A DNA stretch of 64,000 bases from Stenotrophomonas sp. Ste86 (GCF_024519465.1 NZ_JALJRW010000005.1:178040-242039); one strand, 5' to 3'; positions 1 to 9,489 are shown, counted from the first letter of the stretch. Translations and numbers: made by a program. Notes: generated by a model from the sequence alone, not told the origin.

Positions 1-54
1 CGTGAAGGCGGTCGTACCGTCGGCGCCGGCGTGGTCTCCAAGATCCTCAAGTAA
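1..54 (+). CDS. tuf: Elongation factor Tu, C-terminal end (partial)
   Basis: Only the last 17 residues and the TAA stop are inside the window. They read REGGRTVGAGVVSKILK, the conserved end of bacterial EF-Tu, the GTPase that brings aminoacyl-tRNA to the ribosome. The gene begins upstream of the window. A tuf gene just before rpsJ is the usual str-S10 arrangement in gammaproteobacteria, so the rest of the str operon probably lies to the left. Identification rests on this short tail plus the neighbours. Confidence 0.9.
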   Translation, partial: REGGRTVGAGVVSKILK

Positions 55-68
55 TCTGCTAGAATCTT

Positions 69-102
69 CGCCCCGATGTTGCCTGGGTAGGGCATCGGGG
101 CG
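69..102 (+). terminator. Stem-loop after tuf, possible terminator
   Basis: A perfect 10-bp inverted repeat (CGCCCCGATG and CATCGGGGCG) with a 14-base loop lies 14 bases after the tuf stop. There is no T-run behind it, so it may be a weak or Rho-assisted terminator, or an mRNA-stabilising hairpin at the end of the str operon. Confidence 0.45.
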
Positions 103-193
103 GAACCAAACGGGAAAAGAGGCGCAGGAAGCTCCTCGTGTTCCCCAGACCAGGAAGGGTCGCGCCATTCAGGCAGTGTCAACAGGTCCCCTG

Positions 194-223
194 TTGACCG
201 CCACGTTGTATGCGCGCTATACT
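194..223 (+). promoter_or_regulatory. Sigma-70 promoter of the S10 operon
   Basis: TTGACC (-35) and TATACT (-10) are separated by 18 bases, each one mismatch from consensus. The spacing and the position about 165 bases before rpsJ fit the main promoter of the ribosomal supercluster. Transcription would start near 230. Confidence 0.75.
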
Positions 224-232
224 TTTTGTCTG

Positions 233-309
233 GGCAGATCGGGAGACCGGTCTGCCTCGATTTTTGAGGTCTACGGAAAGATCTTGTCGCCGCACGGGAA
301 TGTGCGGCG
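233..309 (+). promoter_or_regulatory. S10 leader: attenuator-like hairpin plus second stem-loop
   Basis: Just after the predicted start site a 10-bp stem (233-242 with 247-256, one G-U pair) closes on a GAGA tetraloop and is followed after four bases by five T residues. This resembles an intrinsic terminator inside the leader. A second perfect 8-bp stem (CGCCGCAC and GTGCGGCG) lies at 288-309. In E. coli, L4 controls the S10 operon through a leader hairpin with a U-run. A similar role here is inference, because the fold is much shorter than the E. coli leader. Confidence 0.5.
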
Positions 310-387
310 TCTGCATTCAGGATATTCATGGGGCAAGGCAACCCAGAGGCCTTGTCCGTCGCTCTTTTAACGAAGGAACCCACCGTC

Positions 388-699
388 ATGGCGGACCAAA
401 AGATCCGGATTCGGCTGAAGGCGTTCGATCATCGTTTGATCGACCGTTCGGCCAGCGAGATCGTAGAAACGGCAAAGCGGACCGGCGCGCAAGTGCGTGG
501 CCCGATCCCGCTGCCGACCAAGATCGAGCGTTACACCATTCTCGTTTCCCCGCACGTCGACAAAGACGCGCGTGACCAGTACGAGACCCGCACGCATAAG
601 CGCGTGCTCGATATCGTTGACCCGAACGACAAGACCGTGGACGCGCTGATGAAGCTCGAACTGGCTGCCGGCGTCGACGTTCAGATCAAGCTGACCTGA
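388..699 (+). CDS. rpsJ: 30S ribosomal protein S10 (NusE)
   Basis: S10 is a small-subunit head protein. As NusE it also joins NusB in transcription antitermination. The 103 residues match the family's normal length. GPIPLPTK (38-45) and ETRTHKR (66-72) are the typical conserved stretches. The ATG has AAGGA ten bases upstream. Longer upstream frames lack this ribosome site and family similarity. First gene of the S10 operon, 165 bases after the predicted -10 box, and 11 bases before rplC. Confidence 0.97.
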   Translation: MADQKIRIRLKAFDHRLIDRSASEIVETAKRTGAQVRGPIPLPTKIERYTILVSPHVDKDARDQYETRTHKRVLDIVDPNDKTVDALMKLELAAGVDVQIKLT

Positions 700-710
700 G
701 GACTACGACC

Positions 711-1361
711 ATGACGAAGAAATATTCGTTGGGCTTCGTGGGCCGCAAGGCTGGCATGAGCCGCGTGTTCACCGAAGATGGCCAGGCCATCCCGGTAACC
801 CTGATTGAAGCCACCCCGAACCGCATCGCGCAGATCAAGACCGTCGAAGCTGACGGCTACAGCGCCGTGCAGGTGACCGTCGGCGCGCGTCGCGCTGCCC
901 TGGTCAACAAGCCCGAATCCGGTCACTTCGCCAAGGCGAAGGTCGAAGCCGGTCGTGGCCTGTGGGAATTCCGCGTTGAAGACGCGCAGCTCGGCGATTT
1001 CGCCGTCGGCGGCGAAGTCAAGGCGGACATCTTTGAAGTTGGCCAGAAGGTCGACGTCCAGGGTGTCACCAAGGGTAAGGGCTTCCAGGGCACCATCAAG
1101 CGCTACAACTTCCGTATGGGCGATGCAACCCACGGTAACTCGCTGTCGCATCGCGCGCCGGGTTCCTTGGGCCAGCGCCAGACCCCGGGTCGTGTTTTCC
1201 CGGGTAAGAAGATGTCCGGCCACATGGGTTCGGTGCAGCAGAGCACCCAGAACCTTGAAGTGGTGAAGGTCGATGTCGAACGTGGTCTGATCGCAATCCG
1301 TGGTGCCGTTCCGGGCGCAGCGGGTGGTGACGTGATCGTTCGTCCGGCTAGCAAGGCATAA
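711..1361 (+). CDS. rplC: 50S ribosomal protein L3
   Basis: L3 is an early-assembly 23S rRNA-binding protein whose long loop reaches the peptidyl-transferase centre. The 216 residues are of normal length. The signature [10 protein letters not shown] (154-163) followed by GKKMSGHMG (165-173) is intact. In E. coli a glutamine of this motif is methylated by PrmB, and the motif glutamines (155, 157) are present here. It starts 11 bases after rpsJ, in the same operon. Confidence 0.97.
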   Translation: MTKKYSLGFVGRKAGMSRVFTEDGQAIPVTLIEATPNRIAQIKTVEADGYSAVQVTVGARRAALVNKPESGHFAKAKVEAGRGLWEFRVEDAQLGDFAVGGEVKADIFEVGQKVDVQGVTKGKGFQGTIKRYNFRMGDATHGNSLSHRAPGSLGQRQTPGRVFPGKKMSGHMGSVQQSTQNLEVVKVDVERGLIAIRGAVPGAAGGDVIVRPASKA

Positions 1362-1373
1362 GGAGAGATGACG

Positions 1374-1979
1374 ATGGAACTCGTTATCACGGGTAGCAAC
1401 AACAAGGTCTCGGTCTCCGATGCCGTGTTCGGTCGCGATTTCAGCGAAGATCTGGTTCACCAGGTCGTCGTTGCTTACCGCAACGCCGGTCGCGCCGGCA
1501 CCAAGGCGCAGAAGACTCGCTCTGAAGTGGCTGGTACCACCAAGAAGTCGAAGAAGCAGAAGGGCGGCGGCGCGCGTCATGGCGCACTGACGGCTCCGAT
1601 CTTCGTCGGCGGTGGTGTCACCTTCGCGGCCAAGCCGCGCAGCTTCGAGCAGAAGGTCAATCGCAAGCAGTACCGTGCAGCTATGTGCGCGATCCTGTCC
1701 GAGCTGAACCGTCAGGGCCGTTTGACGATCGTGGAGTCCTTCGATGTCGAAGCGACCAACACCAAGTCGTTGATCGCCAAGCTGGCCGGCCTGGAAGTGG
1801 GCAAGCGCCCGCTGATCGTCACCGAAGATGCCTCCGAGCACCTGTACCTGTCGGCGCGCAACATTCCCTACGTGGAAGTGCGTGACGTCCAGGGTCTGGA
1901 CCCGGTGTCGCTGGTCGGTGCCGACACGGTCGTCATCACCGCTGACGCGGTCAAGAAGGTCGAGGAGTGGCTGGCATGA
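1374..1979 (+). CDS. rplD: 50S ribosomal protein L4
   Basis: L4 binds 23S rRNA and lines the exit tunnel. In E. coli it represses its own operon. The basic loop with [14 protein letters not shown] (about 58-71) is the tunnel extension. I chose the second ATG (MELVITG, 201 residues): AGGAG lies eight bases before it but only two bases before the ATG at 1368, and related L4 proteins begin MEL. The stop overlaps the rplW start (ATGA), so the two are probably translationally coupled. Confidence 0.96.
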   Translation: MELVITGSNNKVSVSDAVFGRDFSEDLVHQVVVAYRNAGRAGTKAQKTRSEVAGTTKKSKKQKGGGARHGALTAPIFVGGGVTFAAKPRSFEQKVNRKQYRAAMCAILSELNRQGRLTIVESFDVEATNTKSLIAKLAGLEVGKRPLIVTEDASEHLYLSARNIPYVEVRDVQGLDPVSLVGADTVVITADAVKKVEEWLA

Positions 1980-2275
1980 GCGCCAACGAGAAAGTCTTCA
2001 GCGTGCTGCGTGCTCCGCGAGTCTCCGAAAAGACCGCGCGCCTGCAGGAACATTCCAACCAGTATGTCTTTGAAGTGTCGAACGAAGCGACCAAGGCCGA
2101 TGTAAAGGCCGCGGTAGAGCAGCTGTTCGCCGTCAAGGTCGAGTCGGTCAACGTGCTGAACGTGAAGGGCAAGAACAAGTCCTTCCGTAACCGCACCGGC
2201 CGTCGCGGCGATTGGCGCAAGGCATACGTGCGTCTCGCCGATGGCCAGTCCATCGATGTAACGGCCAAGGCCTGA
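1976..2275 (+). CDS. rplW: 50S ribosomal protein L23
   Basis: L23 sits at the tunnel exit and docks trigger factor and SRP. The 99 residues match the family. Conserved [10 protein letters not shown] near the N-terminus and [10 protein letters not shown] near the middle are visible. The ATG overlaps the rplD stop by four bases and has GAGGAG eight bases upstream. A GTG nine bases earlier is in frame but sits on top of that ribosome site, so it was not used. Confidence 0.96.
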   Translation: MSANEKVFSVLRAPRVSEKTARLQEHSNQYVFEVSNEATKADVKAAVEQLFAVKVESVNVLNVKGKNKSFRNRTGRRGDWRKAYVRLADGQSIDVTAKA

Positions 2276-2285
2276 GGTCCATCCC

Positions 2286-3113
2286 ATGCCATTGATGAAA
2301 TTCAAGCCCACTTCCCCCGGCCGCCGTTCGGCCGTGCGCGTGGTTACGCCCGATCTGCACAAGGGCGCACCGCACGCAGCGTTGCTGGAGCCGCAGAGCA
2401 AGTCCGGTGGTCGTAACCACCACGGCCGCATCACCACCCGTCACGTTGGTGGTGGTCACAAGCAGCATTACCGCGTCATCGACTTCAAGCGCAACAAGGA
2501 AGGCATTCCGGCGCGCGTGGAACGCATCGAATACGATCCGAACCGCACCGCCCATATCGCCCTGCTGTGCTACGTCGACGGCGAGCGCCGCTACATCATC
2601 GCACCGAAGGGCCTGAAGGCCGGTGACCAGGTGATCGCGGGCTCGGACGCGCCGATCAAGGCGGGCAACACCCTGCCGCTGCGCAACATCCCGGTCGGTA
2701 CCACTGTCCACGGCATCGAACTGAAGCCGGGCAAGGGTGCCCAGATCGCCCGTGCCGCCGGCGCCGCCGTGCAGCTCGTCGCTCGTGAAGGCATCTACGC
2801 CACCCTGCGCCTGCGCTCGGGTGAAATGCGCAAGGTGCCGGTCGAGTGCCGCGCCACCATCGGTGAAGTCGGTAACGACGAACACAACCTGGAAAAGCTG
2901 GGCAAGGCTGGCGCCAAGCGCTGGCGCGGTGTTCGCCCGACCGTTCGTGGTGCTGCCATGAACCCGGTTGACCATCCGCACGGTGGTGGTGAGGCGAAGG
3001 CCGGCCAGGGTAATCCGCATCCGGTCACCCCGTGGGGTGTTCCGACCAAGGGTTACAAGACGCGCAAGAACAAGCGCACCCAGCAATTCATCGTCCGCGA
3101 TCGTAGGGGCTAA
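2286..3113 (+). CDS. rplB: 50S ribosomal protein L2
   Basis: L2 is needed for subunit joining and peptidyl transfer and is one of the most conserved large-subunit proteins. The 275 residues are of normal length. The C-terminal signature [14 protein letters not shown], with the histidine important for peptidyl transfer in E. coli, is intact, as is [12 protein letters not shown] near residue 40. It starts ten bases after rplW. Confidence 0.97.
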   Translation: MPLMKFKPTSPGRRSAVRVVTPDLHKGAPHAALLEPQSKSGGRNHHGRITTRHVGGGHKQHYRVIDFKRNKEGIPARVERIEYDPNRTAHIALLCYVDGERRYIIAPKGLKAGDQVIAGSDAPIKAGNTLPLRNIPVGTTVHGIELKPGKGAQIARAAGAAVQLVAREGIYATLRLRSGEMRKVPVECRATIGEVGNDEHNLEKLGKAGAKRWRGVRPTVRGAAMNPVDHPHGGGEAKAGQGNPHPVTPWGVPTKGYKTRKNKRTQQFIVRDRRG

Positions 3114-3119
3114 TCGACC

Positions 3120-3389
3120 ATGGCACGTTCACTCAAGAAGGGCCCGTTCGTCGATCACCACCTCGTCAAGAAGGTGGAGGCCGCTGCGGGTAGCAAGAAG
3201 CCGATCAAGACCTGGTCGCGCCGTTCGATGATCCTGCCGGAAATGGTAGGCATCACCATCGCCGTTCATAACGGCAAGAACCACGTCCCGGTGCTCGTCA
3301 ACGAGAACATGGTCGGCCACAAGCTCGGCGAATTTGCCATCACTCGGACCTTCAAGGGTCACGGTGGTGACAAGAAGTCGGGCAAGTAA
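3120..3389 (+). CDS. rpsS: 30S ribosomal protein S19
   Basis: S19 forms a complex with S13 in the 30S head and contacts the A-site tRNA. The 89 residues are of standard length. The family signature runs through [21 protein letters not shown] and GHKLGEFA. It starts six bases after rplB, in the S10 operon order seen in E. coli. Confidence 0.97.
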   Translation: MARSLKKGPFVDHHLVKKVEAAAGSKKPIKTWSRRSMILPEMVGITIAVHNGKNHVPVLVNENMVGHKLGEFAITRTFKGHGGDKKSGK

Positions 3390-3401
3390 GGAGAGATGAC
3401 A

Positions 3402-3737
3402 ATGGAAGCGAAAGCAATCCTGCGCTCCGCGCGCATCTCTGCGCAGAAAGCCCGCCTGGTCGCAGACCAGGTGCGTGGCCTGCCGGCCGAGCGTGCGGTC
3501 AACCTGCTGAAGTTTTCGGATAAGAAGGCTGCCCACCTGATCAAGAAGGTGGTGGAGTCGGCTATCGCAAATGCCGAAAACAACCAGGGCGCCGACGTCG
3601 ACGAGCTGAAGGTTCAGACCATCATGGTAGATGAAGGTCCGACCCTGAAGCGTTTCATGGCGCGGGCGAAAGGCCGCGGCACCCGCATCCTCAAGCGCAC
3701 CAGCCACATCACTGTGGTTGTGGGCGCCGGCAAGTAA
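3402..3737 (+). CDS. rplV: 50S ribosomal protein L22
   Basis: L22 contacts all 23S domains, and its beta-hairpin narrows the exit tunnel. Macrolide-resistance changes map there in other bacteria. The 111 residues begin MEAKAIL. The ATG at 3402 has AAGGAG eight bases upstream, while the in-frame ATG at 3396 is too close to it. The hairpin region [19 protein letters not shown] (about 87-105) carries no visible insertion or deletion. Confidence 0.96.
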   Translation: MEAKAILRSARISAQKARLVADQVRGLPAERAVNLLKFSDKKAAHLIKKVVESAIANAENNQGADVDELKVQTIMVDEGPTLKRFMARAKGRGTRILKRTSHITVVVGAGK

Positions 3738-3754
3738 GCGGAAAGGAAAACACC

Positions 3755-4486
3755 ATGGGTCATAAAGTTCATCCGATTGGTATCCGCCTCGGCATTTCCA
3801 AGGACTGGAACTCCAAGTGGTACGCCAACAAGGCCGAGTTTGCTGGTTATCTGGCAGCCGACCTGAAGGTGCGGGAAATGCTGCGCAAGAAGCTTGCGCA
3901 GGCCGGCATCAGCAAGATCCTTATCGAGCGTCCGGCAAAGACCGCTCGCGTGACGATCCACACCGCCCGTCCGGGCGTGGTGATCGGCAAGCGCGGTGAG
4001 GACATCGAAAAGCTGCGCAAGGAAGTGAGCGAGATGATGGGCGTCCCGGCGCACATCAACGTCACCGAAGTGCGCAAGCCCGAGCTGGACGCGCAGCTGG
4101 TTGCCGAGTCGATCGCGCAGCAGCTGGAGCGTCGCATCATGTTCCGCCGTGCAATGAAGCGCTCGGTCGGCAACGCGATGCGCCTCGGTGCCCTGGGCAT
4201 CAAGGTCAACGTCGGTGGCCGCTTGAACGGTGCAGAAATCGCCCGTTCGGAGTGGTACCGCGAAGGCCGCGTGCCGCTGCACACGCTGCGTGCCGACATC
4301 GACTATGGCTTCGCTGAAGCCAAGACGACCTACGGCATCATCGGCATCAAGGTCTGGATCTACAAGGGCGAGGTTTTCGATTTCTCCCAGGTTGGCCAGG
4401 AAAAGCAGGACGATTCCCCGCGCAACGATCGTAACGATCGCGGCGACCGTGGTGACCGTCAGCGCCCGGCCCGTGAAGCGAGGTAA
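3755..4486 (+). CDS. rpsC: 30S ribosomal protein S3
   Basis: S3 is at the mRNA entry site and takes part in helicase activity on mRNA. The KH domain motif [14 protein letters not shown] is present (about 70-83), with the S3 C-terminal domain after it. At 243 residues it has an acidic and basic tail rich in N, D and R (about 217-243), typical of Xanthomonadaceae. AAGGAAAA lies just before the ATG. Confidence 0.97.
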   Translation: MGHKVHPIGIRLGISKDWNSKWYANKAEFAGYLAADLKVREMLRKKLAQAGISKILIERPAKTARVTIHTARPGVVIGKRGEDIEKLRKEVSEMMGVPAHINVTEVRKPELDAQLVAESIAQQLERRIMFRRAMKRSVGNAMRLGALGIKVNVGGRLNGAEIARSEWYREGRVPLHTLRADIDYGFAEAKTTYGIIGIKVWIYKGEVFDFSQVGQEKQDDSPRNDRNDRGDRGDRQRPAREAR

Positions 4487-4491
4487 CGACA

Positions 4492-4905
4492 ATGTTGCAA
4501 CCCAAGCGAACCAAGTACCGCAAGGTACACAAGGGCCGTAACGATGGCCTGAGCTGGAGCGCCAATGCTGTCAGCTTCGGCGAGTACGGCCTGAAGGCAA
4601 CCGCCCACGGTCAGCTGACCGCGCGTCAGATCGAAGCGGCCCGCCGCTCGATCAGCCGCTACGTCAAGCGCGGTGGCAAGATGTGGATCCGAGTGTTCCC
4701 CGACAAGCCGATCACCAAGAAGCCCATCGAAGTCCGAATGGGTTCTGGTAAGGGCAACGTGGAATACTGGGTCGCCCAGATCCAGCCCGGCCGCATGATC
4801 TATGAAATTGAAGGTGTGGGTGAAGACGTGGCTCGCGAGGCGTTCCGCCTGGCGGCCGCCAAGCTCTCCGTGACCACCACCTTCGTGACCCGGACGGTGA
4901 TGTAA
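4492..4905 (+). CDS. rplP: 50S ribosomal protein L16
   Basis: L16 helps build the A-site and the central protuberance. The 137 residues begin [16 protein letters not shown], the usual N-terminus. RIFPDKP-like [12 protein letters not shown] and [13 protein letters not shown] are intact. It starts five bases after rpsC. The stop codon shares one base with the rpmC ATG. Confidence 0.97.
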   Translation: MLQPKRTKYRKVHKGRNDGLSWSANAVSFGEYGLKATAHGQLTARQIEAARRSISRYVKRGGKMWIRVFPDKPITKKPIEVRMGSGKGNVEYWVAQIQPGRMIYEIEGVGEDVAREAFRLAAAKLSVTTTFVTRTVM

Positions 4906-5090
4906 TGGATATCAAACAACTTCGCGAAAAGTCGGCTGACGATCTGAAGGCCCACCTGACCGATCTGCGTAAGGAGCAGTTCTCGCTCCGCATGCAGCAG
5001 GTTACCGGCCAGCTGCCGAAGACTCACGAAACCCGCCGGGTCCGCCGCGAGATTGCTCGCGTCAAGACCCTGCTCGGCAGCACCAAGTAA
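4905..5090 (+). CDS. rpmC: 50S ribosomal protein L29
   Basis: L29 is a small helical protein near the tunnel exit, next to L23. The 61 residues show the family core [20 protein letters not shown]. The start overlaps the rplP stop by one base (TAATG), which suggests coupled translation. Confidence 0.95.
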   Translation: MDIKQLREKSADDLKAHLTDLRKEQFSLRMQQVTGQLPKTHETRRVRREIARVKTLLGSTK

Positions 5091-5101
5091 GGATGGCCGC
5101 G

Positions 5102-5371
5102 ATGAGCGACAATACTGAAAACAAGACGCTGCGCACGGTCGAAGGCCGTGTCGTCAGCAACAAGATGGACAAGACGGTCACCGTGTTGGTGGAACGCCTG
5201 GTCAAGCACGCCCTGTACGGCAAGTACATCAAGCGTTCGACCAAGCTCCACGCACACGACGCCGACAACGCCTGCAACGAAGGCGATGTCGTCCGCGTGA
5301 CCGAAATTGCTCCGATGTCCAAGACCAAGAACTGGCGCGTGGTGGAAGTCATCACGCGTGCGGCTGAATAA
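5102..5371 (+). CDS. rpsQ: 30S ribosomal protein S17
   Basis: S17 is a primary 16S rRNA-binding OB-fold protein. The 89 residues include [16 protein letters not shown] and the signature [20 protein letters not shown] used the ATG at 5102 (MSDNTENK): AAGGA is eight bases before it. The in-frame ATG at 5093 overlaps that ribosome site. Last gene of the S10 operon block. Confidence 0.95.
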   Translation: MSDNTENKTLRTVEGRVVSNKMDKTVTVLVERLVKHALYGKYIKRSTKLHAHDADNACNEGDVVRVTEIAPMSKTKNWRVVEVITRAAE

Positions 5372-5384
5372 GGAGATCTGAATC

Positions 5385-5753
5385 ATGATCCAGATGCAGA
5401 GCTACCTCGAGGTCGCGGACAATTCCGGTGCCAAGGAAGTGATGTGCATCAAGGTGCTGGGCGGCTCCAAGCGTCGCTACGCCCACATCGGTGACATCAT
5501 CAAGGTCACCGTGAAGGATGCAATTCCGCGTGGCAAGGTCAAGAAGGGTGAAGTGTTCGATGCCGTCGTGGTGCGTACCCGCAAGGGTGTGCGTCGCGCC
5601 GACGGTTCGCTGATCCGTTTCGACGCCAACGCTGCGGTCCTGCTCAACAACAAGCAAGAGCCGATCGGCACCCGCATCTTCGGACCGGTGACTCGTGAAC
5701 TTCGTACCGAGAAGTTCATGAAGATCGTCTCGCTCGCTCCCGAAGTGCTGTGA
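5385..5753 (+). CDS. rplN: 50S ribosomal protein L14
   Basis: L14 contacts 16S rRNA in an intersubunit bridge. The 122 residues are standard and begin [21 protein letters not shown], with the conserved block [21 protein letters not shown]. First gene of the spc block. The 13-base gap from rpsQ leaves no room for a separate promoter. Confidence 0.97.
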   Translation: MIQMQSYLEVADNSGAKEVMCIKVLGGSKRRYAHIGDIIKVTVKDAIPRGKVKKGEVFDAVVVRTRKGVRRADGSLIRFDANAAVLLNNKQEPIGTRIFGPVTRELRTEKFMKIVSLAPEVL

Positions 5754-5769
5754 GCGACAGGAGATAATC

Positions 5770-6087
5770 ATGGCTAACCGTATCAAGAAGGGCGACCAGG
5801 TCGTCGTCAACACCGGCAAGGACAAGGGCAAGCAGGGCGAAATCGTCCGCGTCGACGGCGATCGTGTGATCGTCGCCAACGTGAACATCGTCAAGCGCCA
5901 CACCAAGCCGAACCCGCAGGCAGGCGTTGCCGGCGGCGTGGTCGAGCGTGAAGCGTCGATCCATATCTCCAACGTGAATGTGCTGAACCCGGCTTCGGGC
6001 AAGGGCGAACGCGTTGGTTTCAAGGTGCTGGAGGATGGACGCAAACTGCGTGTGTTCCGCTCCAGCGGTGAGGCGCTCGACGCCTGA
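5770..6087 (+). CDS. rplX: 50S ribosomal protein L24
   Basis: L24 is an assembly-initiating KOW-domain protein. The KOW motif is [18 protein letters not shown] (about 8-25), followed by [12 protein letters not shown]. The length of 105 is typical. AGGAG lies before the ATG. Ten bases separate it from rplE. Confidence 0.96.
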   Translation: MANRIKKGDQVVVNTGKDKGKQGEIVRVDGDRVIVANVNIVKRHTKPNPQAGVAGGVVEREASIHISNVNVLNPASGKGERVGFKVLEDGRKLRVFRSSGEALDA

Positions 6088-6097
6088 GGATGCGCTG

Positions 6098-6640
6098 ATG
6101 AATACCCGTCTCGAAAAGTTCTACAAGGAAGAAGTGGTGCCGGCGCTGATGAAGCAGTTCGGCTACACCAATCCGATGCAGGTTCCGAAGCTGGTCAAGG
6201 TCACCCTGAACATGGGTGTCGGTGAAGCAGCCACGAACAAGAAGATCCTGGAAAACGCCGTCGCCGACATGGCCAAGGTCTCCGGTCAGAAGCCGATCGT
6301 GACCAAGTCCCGCGTCTCGGTGGCCTCGTTCAAGATCCGCGATGGTTGGCCGATCGGCTGCAAGACCACGCTGCGTCGTGAAAAGATGTATGAGTTCATG
6401 GATCGCCTGATCAACATCTCGCTGCCGCGCGTGCGCGACTTCCGTGGTGTCTCGGGTCGTTCCTTCGACGGTCGTGGCAACTTCAACATGGGTGTGAAGG
6501 AACAGATCATCTTCCCGGAAATCGACTTCGACGCTGTCGACGCGATCCGCGGCATGGATATCGCCATCACCACCACCGCCAAGACCGATGCGGAAGCGAA
6601 GGCGCTGCTTGCAGCGTTCAAGTTCCCGTTCCGTAACTGA
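6098..6640 (+). CDS. rplE: 50S ribosomal protein L5
   Basis: L5 binds 5S rRNA in the central protuberance. The 180 residues begin [17 protein letters not shown] and contain [10 protein letters not shown] and the signature for the 5S-binding surface. The reading frame extends upstream over rplX, but MNTRLEKF is the family start. Confidence 0.96.
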   Translation: MNTRLEKFYKEEVVPALMKQFGYTNPMQVPKLVKVTLNMGVGEAATNKKILENAVADMAKVSGQKPIVTKSRVSVASFKIRDGWPIGCKTTLRREKMYEFMDRLINISLPRVRDFRGVSGRSFDGRGNFNMGVKEQIIFPEIDFDAVDAIRGMDIAITTTAKTDAEAKALLAAFKFPFRN

Positions 6641-6658
6641 TACGTCGAGGAATCCGAT

Positions 6659-6964
6659 ATGGCAAAGACCTCCATGGTCAACCGCGATCTGAAGCGCGCC
6701 AAGCTGGCCGTCAAGTTCGCTGGTAAGCGTGAAGAGCTGAAGAAGATCATCTCCAGCACGACCGCTTCGTACGACGAAAAGGCCGACGCTGTCGTCAAGT
6801 TGCAGAAGCTGCCGCGCGATTCGTCGCCGAGCCGCCACCGCAACCGTTGCGAACTGTCCGGCCGCCCGCGTGGCGTCTACAGCAAGTTCGGCCTCGGCCG
6901 CAACAAGCTGCGCGAAGCCACCATGCGTGGCGACGTGCCGGGCCTGCGCAAGGCCAGCTGGTAA
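6659..6964 (+). CDS. rpsN: 30S ribosomal protein S14, zinc-free form
   Basis: S14 is a late-assembly head protein. At 101 residues it is the long type that lacks the two CxxC zinc knuckles; only one cysteine is present, in [12 protein letters not shown]. The C-terminal block [20 protein letters not shown] is canonical. It is followed by an unusual 236-base gap with a terminator-like hairpin. Confidence 0.96.
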   Translation: MAKTSMVNRDLKRAKLAVKFAGKREELKKIISSTTASYDEKADAVVKLQKLPRDSSPSRHRNRCELSGRPRGVYSKFGLGRNKLREATMRGDVPGLRKASW

Positions 6965-7046
6965 GGGATTCGTCCCGGAACCTGCCTCGCATCCCCTGGG
7001 TGCGGGGTAGGGGGACCGACCGGTTGTTCAGGTTTGTTCCCAATTG

Positions 7047-7075
7047 AAGAGTCCGACGCAAGTCGGGCTCTTTTT
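7047..7075 (+). terminator. Intrinsic terminator-like hairpin between rpsN and rpsH
   Basis: An 11-bp stem (AAGAGTCCGAC with GTCGGGCTCTT, one G-U pair) and a four-base GCAA loop run directly into a T-tract. This is the classical Rho-independent form, placed inside the spc block. TATACT at 7080-7085 follows at once and could be a -10 box for a new transcript, though I see no convincing -35. Confidence 0.7.
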
Positions 7076-7200
7076 GCCGTATACTCCCGCGTCTTGCCTG
7101 CTCGCAAGACGTGAGCAGCGCGTGAAGGGTCCTGGCCCATCCCAGGAACACAGCAAGATTTTCGCGAAAGCGGATATCGGTGCACTCAAAGGTATCGACT

Positions 7201-7599
7201 ATGAGCATGACTGATCCCATCGCCGACCTGCTGGTACGCATCAAGAATGCGGCCGCGGTTGGTAAGCAGACGGTGAAAGCACCGTCGTCCAACATCAAGG
7301 TTGCCATCGCAGAAGTGTTGAAGTCCGAGGGCTACATCACCGACCTGCGCGTGACCAAGATCGAAAACAACAAGGCCGAGCTTGAAATCGTCCTGAAGTA
7401 CTTCGAGGGCAAGCCGGTCATCGAGACCCTGAAGCGCTTCTCGCGTTCGGGTCTGCGCCAGTACCGTGGCAAGTCCGAACTGCCGAAGGTCCTCAACGGC
7501 CTGGGCATCGCCATCATCTCCACCTCCAAGGGCATCATGACTGATGCGCAGGCGCGCCAGTTGGGCGTCGGCGGCGAAGTCCTGTGCTTCGTGGCCTAA
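7201..7599 (+). CDS. rpsH: 30S ribosomal protein S8
   Basis: S8 binds 16S helix 21 and in E. coli represses the spc operon. The 132 residues begin [17 protein letters not shown]. The ATG at 7201 follows AAAGGT. An in-frame ATG at 7180 would add seven residues not seen in relatives. Signature [31 protein letters not shown] is complete. The 236-base upstream gap means it may have its own transcript start. Confidence 0.96.
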   Translation: MSMTDPIADLLVRIKNAAAVGKQTVKAPSSNIKVAIAEVLKSEGYITDLRVTKIENNKAELEIVLKYFEGKPVIETLKRFSRSGLRQYRGKSELPKVLNGLGIAIISTSKGIMTDAQARQLGVGGEVLCFVA

Positions 7600-7617
7600 G
7601 GCGAGAAGGAACCAACT

Positions 7618-8145
7618 ATGTCCCGCGTAGCCAAGAAGCCGGTCAACCTGCCCAAGGGCGTTGAACTGAACATCCAGCCGGAATCCGTCAGCGTGAAGGG
7701 CCCGAAGGGCACCCTGTCGCTGCCCAAGGTTGCTGGCGTTGAAATCACCATCGAAAACGGCGTTGCCAACCTGGCCGCCAACGATCCGAGCCTGCTTGCC
7801 CTCACCGGCACCGTGCGCGCGATCCTGGCCAACATGGTCCACGGCGTCACCGAAGGCTTCGAGCGCAAGCTCGAGCTGGTCGGCGTCGGTTACCGTGCCG
7901 CCATGCAGGGCAAGGATCTGAACCTGTCGCTCGGGTTCTCGCATCCGGTCCTGTTCGTGGCGCCGGAAGGCATCACCATCTCGACCCCGACCCAGACTGA
8001 AGTGCTGGTCCAGGGCACCGACAAGCAGCGCGTCGGTGAAGTGGCTGCCAAGATCCGTGGCTTCCGTCCGCCGGAGCCCTACAAGGGCAAGGGTGTGAAG
8101 TACGCCGGCGAAGTCATCATTCGTAAGGAAGCCAAGAAGGCCTAA
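7618..8145 (+). CDS. rplF: 50S ribosomal protein L6
   Basis: L6 lies near the GTPase-associated centre. The 175 residues hold the two repeated L6 domains and the C-terminal signature [20 protein letters not shown] precedes the ATG. It is separated from rplR by 95 bases with a hairpin. Confidence 0.97.
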   Translation: MSRVAKKPVNLPKGVELNIQPESVSVKGPKGTLSLPKVAGVEITIENGVANLAANDPSLLALTGTVRAILANMVHGVTEGFERKLELVGVGYRAAMQGKDLNLSLGFSHPVLFVAPEGITISTPTQTEVLVQGTDKQRVGEVAAKIRGFRPPEPYKGKGVKYAGEVIIRKEAKKA

Positions 8146-8170
8146 TCAGGCGCGGGAACTTCCACGGGAG

Positions 8171-8193
8171 CCTGGCCGTCACCGGCCGGGTTT
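8171..8193 (+). other. Stem-loop between rplF and rplR
   Basis: An 8-bp stem (CCTGGCCG with CGGCCGGG, one G-U pair) and TCAC loop is followed by only three T residues. It may be an attenuator or processing site. It is too weak to call a terminator. Confidence 0.4.
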
Positions 8194-8240
8194 CTCAACG
8201 CAAAAGCCCGCTTCACTTCAGCTTTCAAGGAACTCAAATC

Positions 8241-8600
8241 ATGAGCATCAACAAGAACATCGCCCGCCTGCGTCGCGCCAAGTCGACCCGTGCACACATC
8301 CGCGTTCTCGGCGTGCCGCGTCTGTCGGTGCTGCGCACCGGTCAGCACCTGTACGCCCAGGTCTTCACCGCCGATGGCTCCAAGGTGCTGGCTGCTGCCA
8401 ACACCACCCAGGCCGACGTCAAGGAAGGCCTGAAGAACGGCAAGAACAGCGACGCCGCCACCAAGGTCGGCAAGCTGGTCGCCGAGCGCGCCAAGGCTGC
8501 GGGCATCGAGAAGGTCGCTTTCGACCGCTCGGGCTACCGCTACCACGGTCGCATCAAGGCACTGGCCGATGCAGCCCGCGAAGGCGGCCTGCAGTTCTAA
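8241..8600 (+). CDS. rplR: 50S ribosomal protein L18
   Basis: L18 brings 5S rRNA to the 50S subunit. The 119 residues show [23 protein letters not shown] near the N-terminus and the 5S-binding C-terminus [30 protein letters not shown] lies before the ATG. A 158-base gap with two stem-loops separates it from rpsE. Confidence 0.96.
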   Translation: MSINKNIARLRRAKSTRAHIRVLGVPRLSVLRTGQHLYAQVFTADGSKVLAAANTTQADVKEGLKNGKNSDAATKVGKLVAERAKAAGIEKVAFDRSGYRYHGRIKALADAAREGGLQF

Positions 8601-8610
8601 GGGATTCGGG

Positions 8611-8660
8611 GGCAGGGGTTTCCCCTGCTCCCACCTGCCTGCCGGCGCGGGTTGCGCCGG
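8611..8660 (+). other. Two stem-loops between rplR and rpsE
   Basis: GGGCAGGGG pairs with CCCCTGCTC around a TTT loop (8611-8631). CCGGCGC pairs perfectly with GCGCCGG around GGGTT (8642-8660). No T-run follows either. They occupy a 158-base gap that is near zero in E. coli. Confidence 0.45.
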
Positions 8661-8758
8661 ACGACGTCCTTCTTCTGCAAGGGCGATCGGTTCACCGCAC
8701 CACTTCACAGCTATAAGCGGCCCTGAGCCGTACATACCCAACCAATCAAGGAATCAAC

Positions 8759-9301
8759 ATGGCAGAAGAACGTCAGCAGCGGGGTCGCGATCGCGACCGT
8801 AACCGCGAAGAGAAAGTCGACGACGGCATGATCGAGAAGCTGGTCGCGGTCAACCGCGTCAGCAAGACCGTCAAGGGCGGTCGCCAGTTCACCTTCACCG
8901 CACTGACCGTGGTCGGTGACGGCGCAGGCAAGGTCGGTTTCGGTTACGGCAAGGCGCGTGAAGTGCCGGTCGCCATCCAGAAGTCGATGGAGCAGGCGCG
9001 CAAGAACCTGGCCGACGTCGATCTGAACAACGGCACCCTGTGGCACCCGGTGAAGTCCGGCCACGGCGCAGCCCGCGTGTTCATGATGCCGGCCTCCGAA
9101 GGTACCGGTGTCATCGCCGGTGGTGCCATGCGCGCCGTGCTGGAAGCCGTTGGCGTCAAGAACGTGCTGGCCAAGGCCGTCGGTTCGCGCAACCCGATCA
9201 ACCTGGTTCGCGCCACGTTGAAGGGCCTGAGCGAAATGCAGTCGCCGGCTCGCATTGCAGCCAAGCGCGGCAAGAAGGTAGAGGATCTCAACCATGGCTA
9301 A
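8759..9301 (+). CDS. rpsE: 30S ribosomal protein S5
   Basis: S5 takes part in decoding accuracy and mRNA unwinding. The 180 residues carry the S5 double-stranded-RNA-binding domain ([33 protein letters not shown]) and the C-terminal domain. The N-terminal extension is charged ([15 protein letters not shown]). The 3' end overlaps the rpmD start by eight bases. Confidence 0.97.
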   Translation: MAEERQQRGRDRDRNREEKVDDGMIEKLVAVNRVSKTVKGGRQFTFTALTVVGDGAGKVGFGYGKAREVPVAIQKSMEQARKNLADVDLNNGTLWHPVKSGHGAARVFMMPASEGTGVIAGGAMRAVLEAVGVKNVLAKAVGSRNPINLVRATLKGLSEMQSPARIAAKRGKKVEDLNHG

Positions 9302-9485
9302 TGAAACCGTCAAGACCGTCAAGGTCCGCCTGGTGCGCGGCCTCCGTGGTGCCCAGTCGCGTCACCGCCTGTCGGTGCGTGCCCTGGGTCTGAGCAAGCT
9401 CAACGATGTTCGTGAACTGAAGGACAGCCCGCAGGTTCGCGGTCTGATCAACAAGGTCCACTACCTCGTCAAGGTTGAGGAATAA
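9294..9485 (+). CDS. rpmD: 50S ribosomal protein L30
   Basis: L30 is a small 23S rRNA-binding protein. The 63 residues are typical, with [25 protein letters not shown] containing the family core. The ATG lies inside the last codons of rpsE (overlap eight bases, GAGG upstream), suggesting coupled translation. Confidence 0.95.
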   Translation: MANETVKTVKVRLVRGLRGAQSRHRLSVRALGLSKLNDVRELKDSPQVRGLINKVHYLVKVEE

Positions 9486-9489
9486 TCCA

